Below are positions 6,648-11,164 of a stretch of DNA of 11,164 nt, piece after piece. Below the pieces are notes generated by a model, which was not told the origin of the DNA, did not search any database, and worked only from the letters and a program-made list of their open reading frames with translations. Made by a program: the position numbers and the translations under genes. Source of the stretch: Sphingomonas sanxanigenens (lineage in GTDB: Bacteria; Pseudomonadota; Alphaproteobacteria; Sphingomonadales; Sphingomonadaceae); the NCBI GenBank assembly GCA_003240855.1, contig QFNN01000097.1, forward strand, positions 1-11,164. The letters are read 5' to 3'. Within the stretch, counting starts at the first letter, position 1, and the number at the start of each line of letters is the position of its first letter.

Positions 6648-7817
6648 ATGAAAGCTCTTGTTACCGCTTCCTTTTTTACGATCGCTCTCGCCACGCCCAC
6701 GATCGCGGCCGCGCCGCCTTTCGATACGGCGGCGCCGATCGCCTATATGGAAGACCTCTCTTCTGGCGCCGAGCTTTATTCCAAGGACGCCGATCGCCGG
6801 ATGCCACCGGCATCGATGGCGAAGATGATGACGGTCTATGTCGCTTTCGATCTCATCAAGAAGGGCGAGTTGAAGCTTGACCAGAGCTTCACCGTCCGCC
6901 CCGAAACCTGGCAGAAATGGCATGGCCCCGCCGCCGGATCGACGATGTTCCTGTCGACCGGCGAGCAGGTGAGCGTCAAGGATTTGCTCCACGGCATCGT
7001 CACCCTGTCGGGCAATGACGCCTGCGTCGTGCTGGCCGAGGGCATTCGCGGCACCGAAACCGCGTTCGTCGCCGAGATGAACCGCCACGCCCAGGCGCTG
7101 GGCATGACCAACAGCCATTTCGGCACTTCCAACGGCTGGCCGGACAATGGCGTGACCTACACGACGGCGCGCGATCTGGCGCATCTCGCCGCCGCCACCA
7201 TCCGCGACTTCCCCGATCTCTACAAGCAGTTCTACAGCCAGACCTCGTTCACCTGGGGCAAGACGCTGGGCGCAGGCGATCCCATCACCCAGGCCAATCG
7301 CGATCCGCTCCTCGGTCGCGTACAGGGCGCCGACGGTCTCAAGACCGGCCATACCGAGGAAGCCGGCTACGGCTTCACCGGATCGGCCGAGCAGAATGGC
7401 CGCCGCCTGGTCATGGTCGTCGCGGGGCTGGACAGCTTCAACAACCGGATTTCCGAATCCGTGAAGTTCATGGACTGGGGCTTCCGCGCCTGGACGTCGA
7501 AGGCGTTGTTCAAAAAGGGCGCGGAGGTCGAGACAGCCGAGGTCCAGCTTGGCGGCGTCAACAAGGTCGGTCTCGTCGCGCCGCGCGATCTGGCGGTGAC
7601 GCTGCCCGGCGGCGCCACGAGCGCGATGCAGGTCAAGGTCGTCTATAACGGCCCGGTCAAGGCGCCGATCAAGGCGGGCGACCATATCGCCGACCTCGTC
7701 GTCTCGACGCCTGACACGCCGCCGCAGGTGATGCCGCTGGTCGCCGCGAGCGACGTCGCCGAGGCGGGCTTCTTCGGCCGCGCCTGGGCCGGCCTCATGT
7801 CGCTCTTCGGGCGTTGA
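6648..7817 (+). CDS. dacC: D-alanyl-D-alanine carboxypeptidase, PBP5/6 type (peptidase S11)
   Basis: This 389-residue penicillin-binding protein trims the terminal D-Ala from peptidoglycan pentapeptides. A signal peptide spans about residues 1-21. The three active-site motifs are intact: S56-M-A-K59 (nucleophile and general base), S121-G-N123 and K232-T-G. After the catalytic domain comes the beta-rich PBP5 C-terminal domain (about 283-365). The end, AEAGFFGRAWAGLMSLFGR (371-389), can form the amphipathic helix that anchors this class to the outer face of the inner membrane. Shine-Dalgarno GAAGG (6637-6641) lies six bases before the ATG. It follows two lytic transglycosylases, so the three form a wall-remodelling set. 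Its TGA stop is shared with the TTG start of tmk. The symbol could equally be dacA or dacF; the subtype is not certain. Confidence 0.94.
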   Translation: MKALVTASFFTIALATPTIAAAPPFDTAAPIAYMEDLSSGAELYSKDADRRMPPASMAKMMTVYVAFDLIKKGELKLDQSFTVRPETWQKWHGPAAGSTMFLSTGEQVSVKDLLHGIVTLSGNDACVVLAEGIRGTETAFVAEMNRHAQALGMTNSHFGTSNGWPDNGVTYTTARDLAHLAAATIRDFPDLYKQFYSQTSFTWGKTLGAGDPITQANRDPLLGRVQGADGLKTGHTEEAGYGFTGSAEQNGRRLVMVVAGLDSFNNRISESVKFMDWGFRAWTSKALFKKGAEVETAEVQLGGVNKVGLVAPRDLAVTLPGGATSAMQVKVVYNGPVKAPIKAGDHIADLVVSTPDTPPQVMPLVAASDVAEAGFFGRAWAGLMSLFGR

Positions 7818-8437
7818 ACGGCCGCTTCATCTCGCTCGAGGGCGGGGAAGGGGTTGGCAAGTCCACCCAGGCCCGGCGGCTCGCCGCGGCGCTGGAGGCG
7901 CGCGGGATCGACGTGGTGCTGACGCGCGAGCCGGGCGGCTCGGCGGGGGCCGAGGCGATCCGAGCATTGCTGCTCGAAGGTGATGGCGCTCGCTGGAGCG
8001 CCCGGAGCGAAGCGCTGCTCTTCGCCGCCGCACGCGCCGATCATGTCGCACGCACCATCCGTCCGGCGCTCGAACGCGGCGCCTGGGTGATCTGCGATCG
8101 CTTCATCGACAGCTCGCGCGCCTATCAGGGTGCGGGCGGTATCGACGACGCCGACATATTGGCGCTCCACCGCATCGGCAGCGGCGGCCTGCTCCCCGAC
8201 CGGACCTTGCTGCTGGCGCTTCCTGCGGGCGAAGCCGCCGCACGCGCCGAGCGCCGCGACGCTGGCGCCGCCGACCGGATCGGCGGGCGTGATGCCGCCT
8301 ATCACGCCAGCGTCGCGGCGCTGCTCGAACGTTTCGCCGATGCGGAGCCCACCCGTTTCCGCGTGATCGACGCGAACGGCGGCGAGGAAGAGGTGACGGC
8401 CCGGCTGCTCGCCGCGCTCGACGGACTGGCGTCATGA
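7814..8437 (+). CDS. tmk: Thymidylate kinase
   Basis: The 207-residue cytosolic enzyme phosphorylates dTMP to dTDP, the step leading to dTTP for DNA synthesis. The P-loop is GGEGVGKST at 10-18, the substrate motif TREPGG at 37-42, and the DRF motif with SSRAYQGAGG at 95-109. The lid region is AERRDAGAADRIGGRD at 145-160. The length is normal for bacterial Tmk (E. coli 213). No in-frame ATG lies before the P-loop. The start is TTG at 7814, overlapping the dacC stop as TTGA, which indicates translational coupling and perhaps a low initiation rate. Its own stop overlaps the holB start as ATGA. The tmk-holB pairing is widespread in bacteria and supports both calls. Confidence 0.96.
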   Translation: MNGRFISLEGGEGVGKSTQARRLAAALEARGIDVVLTREPGGSAGAEAIRALLLEGDGARWSARSEALLFAAARADHVARTIRPALERGAWVICDRFIDSSRAYQGAGGIDDADILALHRIGSGGLLPDRTLLLALPAGEAAARAERRDAGAADRIGGRDAAYHASVAALLERFADAEPTRFRVIDANGGEEEVTARLLAALDGLAS

Positions 8438-9423
8438 CGCCGCTCGTCGGCCATGCCGAACAGGTGCTTGAACTGCGCGAGGCGGCGACGGGGGGGCGAC
8501 TTCATCACGCCTGGCTGCTCGCCGGCCCGCGCGGCATCGGCAAAGGACTCTTCGCGCGACTGGCGGCGCGGTGGCTGCTCGCCGACGCAGCACTGCCCAT
8601 CGCAGGCGCGCCCGGTTTCGCGGTCCCCGAAGATCATCCGACTGCGCGGCTGATCGCTGCCGGCAGCCACCCCGATTACAAGCTGCTCGAACGCCTCCCG
8701 CGCGATACGGGTAACGAGCTTGCCCGCAACATCAGCATCGCGCAGGTCCGCGCGCTCCAGCCGATACTCGGCAGCACGCCCTCGCAATCCTTTCGCCGCG
8801 TCATATTGATCGATGCGATCGACGATCTCGAACGCGGCGCCGCAAATGCGTTGCTCAAAAATCTCGAAGAGCCACCGGCCAACACGATCTTCTTTCTCAT
8901 CAGCCACGCGCCGGGCCGCCTGCTGCCGACGATCCGCTCGCGTTGCCGTGTGCTGCGCTTCCAGCCCCTTACGCCGGTCGAGACCGATCGGGCGATCCGC
9001 GCCCAGCTTCCCGATGCCGGCAATGGCGAGGTTGACGCACTTGTCGCGCTTTCCGACGGGTCGCCGGGCATGGCGTTGCGCTTCGCGGGTCTCGACATCG
9101 CCGGGCTCGACGCCGCCCTCGCCCGGCTGGCCGGCGCGGGAGATCCCGCCAACGCCGAACGATCCGCACTGTCGCGGGCGCTCGCGACCAAGGCCGCCCA
9201 GCCGCGCTTCGAGGCCTTTCTCGAACGTGCGCCCGCCTTCATCGCCGCTCTCGCCGCGAAACGATCGGGCGTCGAACTCGCCCGGGCTCTCGCCGCGTGG
9301 GAAGCCGCGCGCTCGCTGGCCGCCAGCGCCCAGCCGCTTGCGCTCGATCCGCAGGCGGTGGCCTTTGAGCTCGGCACGCTCGTCGCCGGCCTTGCTCCCG
9401 GAGCGTCATCCGCTAAAGGCTGA
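8434..9423 (+). CDS. holB: DNA polymerase III subunit delta prime
   Basis: This 329-residue protein is the stator subunit of the clamp loader that opens the beta sliding clamp at primed sites. The AAA+ core spans about 1-200: GPRGIGKG P-loop remnant at 31-38, VILIDAIDDL at the Walker B position (123-132), NALLKNLEEPP at 138-148, and ISHAPGRLLPTIRSRC with the SRC motif at 169-171. The P-loop ends in glycine where an ATPase has Ser or Thr, in keeping with delta prime not hydrolysing ATP. The cysteine cluster that binds zinc in E. coli delta prime is absent; C171 is the only cysteine in this core. The C-terminal part is alanine-rich and helical. The start is ATGA-coupled to tmk, and metG begins four bases after its stop. 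Confidence 0.93.
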   Translation: MTPLVGHAEQVLELREAATGGRLHHAWLLAGPRGIGKGLFARLAARWLLADAALPIAGAPGFAVPEDHPTARLIAAGSHPDYKLLERLPRDTGNELARNISIAQVRALQPILGSTPSQSFRRVILIDAIDDLERGAANALLKNLEEPPANTIFFLISHAPGRLLPTIRSRCRVLRFQPLTPVETDRAIRAQLPDAGNGEVDALVALSDGSPGMALRFAGLDIAGLDAALARLAGAGDPANAERSALSRALATKAAQPRFEAFLERAPAFIAALAAKRSGVELARALAAWEAARSLAASAQPLALDPQAVAFELGTLVAGLAPGASSAKG

Positions 9424-9427
9424 GGCC

Positions 9428-10987
9428 ATGGCCAAGCCTTTCTATATCACCACTGCGATCAGCTACCCCAATGGCCGCCCGCACATCGGCCACGCCTATG
9501 AGGCGATCGCAGCCGATGCGATCGCGCGTTTCCAGCGCTTCATGGGGCGCGAGGTGCGCTTCCTGACCGGCACCGACGAACATGGGCTGAAAATGGCGCA
9601 GACGGCGCGTGACCGGGGCGTCGCCCCCAAGGCGCTCGCCGACGAAATGTCATCCTATTTCAAGGCAATGGATGATCGTCTTGGGATCAGCTATGATCGA
9701 TTCATCCGCACGACCGACGCCGATCATCATGCCGCGAGCCAGGCGATCTGGCGCGCGATGGTCGCCAGCGGCGACATTTATTCGGGGCGCTATGAAGGCT
9801 GGTATTCGGTCCGCGACGAGGCCTTTTACGACGAGAAGGAGCTTGTCGACGGGGAAGGGGGGGGGCGCCTTTCGCCACAGGGCACGCCGGTCGAATGGAC
9901 CGTCGAGGAAAGCTGGTTCTTCCGCCTCTCAGCCTATCAGGACCGGCTGCTTCAACATTATGCCGACAATCCGGGCTTCATCCGTCCCGAAAGCCGCCGC
10001 AACGAAGTGATCCGCTTCGTCGAAGGCGGGCTTTCTGACCTGTCAATCTCACGCACCAGCTTCGATTGGGGCGTGCCGGTGCCTGACAGCCCCGGCCATG
10101 TCATGTATGTCTGGGTGGACGCGCTCACCAATTACCTGACCGGCGCGGGCTACCCGGATGCAGGCTACGAGCATTTCTGGCCGGCCGATCTTCATGTGAT
10201 CGGTAAGGACATTATTCGTTTCCACGCAGTCTATTGGCCAGCATTCCTCATGTCTGCCGGGATCGCGCTGCCCAAGGCGGTGTTCGGCCACGGTTTTCTG
10301 CTCCACCGCGGCGAAAAAATGTCCAAGTCGCTCGGCAACGTCGTCGATCCGCTTGATCTCGCCGATGCGTTCGGCGTCGATGCGCTGCGCTATTTCCTGC
10401 TCCGCGAAGTCAGCTTCGGGCAGGATGGCAGCTATTCGGCCGAAGCGATCGTCACGCGCGTGAACGCCGATCTCGCGAACAGCCTCGGCAATCTCGCGCA
10501 GCGGACGCTCGCTTTCATCGCCAAGAATTGCGAAGGCAAGGTTCCCGCCGGTGGCAGAGCCGATCCGGCCGACGCCGAACTGCTCACGCTCGTCCGCCGC
10601 GCCTGCGCCGAAGAACTGCCCGCGGCGTTCCAGGACCTGGCGCTTGCGCAGGGCATCGACGCCTGGATCCGCGCGGTATTCGCCTGCAATCAATATATTG
10701 ATGCGCAGGCGCCCTGGACGCTGCGCAAGACCGATCCCGATCGGATGACCGCCGTTCTGGCGACTCTATACCGCGCGATTGCGGAACTCGCGATCGCGAT
10801 CGCTCCCGTCATCCCGGCAGGCGCGGCCGCGCTGCTCGACCAGATGGGCGTGCCGTTCGAGGAACGCGACCACGCCGCACTGGTCGACGACGACCGTCAT
10901 GACCGTCTTGCCGCATCGGGCTTCACGCTCGCGCCGCCGACGCCGGTTTTTCCGAAGCTTGAATTGCCGTCGGAAGACGCCAGCTAA
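9428..10987 (+). CDS. metG: Methionyl-tRNA synthetase
   Basis: This 519-residue class I synthetase charges tRNA-Met with methionine. I chose the ATG at 9428, although the frame is open upstream into holB, because the protein proper begins there (MAKPFYITTAISYPNG) and GAGG precedes it. HIGH lies at 19-22, and KMSKS at 297-301 within GEKMSKSLGN. The connective insert (about 115-150; YEGWYSVRDEAFYDEKEL) has none of the zinc-binding cysteines of the E. coli enzyme, and the C-terminal tRNA-binding/dimerisation domain is also missing. This is the short MetRS type usual in alphaproteobacteria. The helical anticodon-binding domain covers about 370-519; W430 in APWTLRK is probably the anticodon-reading tryptophan. 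A run of nine G (9857-9865) encodes part of EGGGR. Confidence 0.97.
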   Translation: MAKPFYITTAISYPNGRPHIGHAYEAIAADAIARFQRFMGREVRFLTGTDEHGLKMAQTARDRGVAPKALADEMSSYFKAMDDRLGISYDRFIRTTDADHHAASQAIWRAMVASGDIYSGRYEGWYSVRDEAFYDEKELVDGEGGGRLSPQGTPVEWTVEESWFFRLSAYQDRLLQHYADNPGFIRPESRRNEVIRFVEGGLSDLSISRTSFDWGVPVPDSPGHVMYVWVDALTNYLTGAGYPDAGYEHFWPADLHVIGKDIIRFHAVYWPAFLMSAGIALPKAVFGHGFLLHRGEKMSKSLGNVVDPLDLADAFGVDALRYFLLREVSFGQDGSYSAEAIVTRVNADLANSLGNLAQRTLAFIAKNCEGKVPAGGRADPADAELLTLVRRACAEELPAAFQDLALAQGIDAWIRAVFACNQYIDAQAPWTLRKTDPDRMTAVLATLYRAIAELAIAIAPVIPAGAAALLDQMGVPFEERDHAALVDDDRHDRLAASGFTLAPPTPVFPKLELPSEDAS

Positions 10988-10992
10988 GCCCT

Positions 10993-11164
10993 ATGTTCAT
11001 AGATAGCCATTGCCACCTCAACTATAAGGGCCTTGTCGAGGAGCAAGGCGCAGTGCTGGCCCGCGCCCGCGCCGCAGGCGTCGAAACGATGCTCAACATC
11101 TCGACGCGCGAGCGCGAATGGGATGACGTCATCGCCACGGCGGAGCGCGCTACGGACGTCTGGG
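10993..11164 (+). CDS. tatD: TatD-family metal-dependent hydrolase, N-terminal part
   Basis: The ATG lies five bases after the metG stop, and the frame stays open for 57 codons to the right edge. It begins MFIDSHCHLNYKGL. The D-S-H-C-H start (H6 and H8) is the first metal-binding motif of the TatD/amidohydrolase TIM-barrel family. GVETMLNISTRERE at 29-42 matches the next strand and helix of the barrel. TatD proteins are metal-dependent nucleases reported to act on DNA 3' ends; the YcfH group is less well defined, and the fragment is too short to separate the two. A tatD/ycfH gene directly after metG is a common arrangement. It is truncated only by the window boundary. Confidence 0.9.
   Translation, partial: MFIDSHCHLNYKGLVEEQGAVLARARAAGVETMLNISTREREWDDVIATAERATDVW

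Noticed and set aside
6582..7685. 367-codon open frame on the minus strand opposite dacC
   Set aside because: dacC has all three active-site motifs, a signal peptide and a membrane anchor. The antisense product resembles no protein family.
8813..9427. Upstream in-frame extension of metG by 205 codons through holB
   Set aside because: The extension is out of frame with holB, Ser/Arg/Pro-rich and without homology character. The MetRS N-terminus begins exactly at the ATG at 9428.

Overview
The window is high-GC chromosomal DNA from an alphaproteobacterium, most likely a member of the Sphingomonadales. That placement rests on the strong GC bias at third codon positions, the short MetRS without zinc-binding cysteines, and the gene order of cell-wall hydrolases followed by tmk-holB-metG-tatD. 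It is inference; no marker gene in the window settles it. Genes are tightly packed and nearly all of the sequence is explained.

The left part (1-4344) is read on the minus strand. It holds an unrecognised 328-residue protein (3358-4344), then a compact efflux operon: a YtcA-type small lipoprotein (2997-3263), an MdtN/EmrA-type periplasmic adaptor (1944-2993) and an MdtO-type FUSC inner-membrane protein (32-1963). This is the order of the E. coli ytcA-mdtN-mdtO-mdtP operon. An mdtP-like outer-membrane channel would be expected next, and a GTG codon overlapping the FUSC stop at position 35 may be its start, running off the left edge.

The middle (4539-4628) holds a complete minus-strand tRNA-Ser(UGA) with an encoded CCA. 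A 138-base intergenic region with no gene (4629-4766) separates it from the right part.

The right part (4767-11164) is a plus-strand gene string with gaps of 26 bases or less and several overlaps, so it is probably one transcription unit. It runs mltB-like lytic transglycosylase, rlpA lipoprotein with a SPOR domain, D,D-carboxypeptidase (PBP5/6 type), thymidylate kinase, DNA polymerase III delta prime, methionyl-tRNA synthetase, and the start of a TatD-family hydrolase cut by the right edge. The first three act on peptidoglycan in the periplasm. The next four belong to nucleotide supply, replication, translation and nuclease-type housekeeping.

I found no mobile element, CRISPR array or clear novel system. 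The items most worth a second look are the unrecognised 328-residue protein, the likely outer-membrane partner at the left edge, a run of nine G inside metG, and the non-ATG coupled starts.
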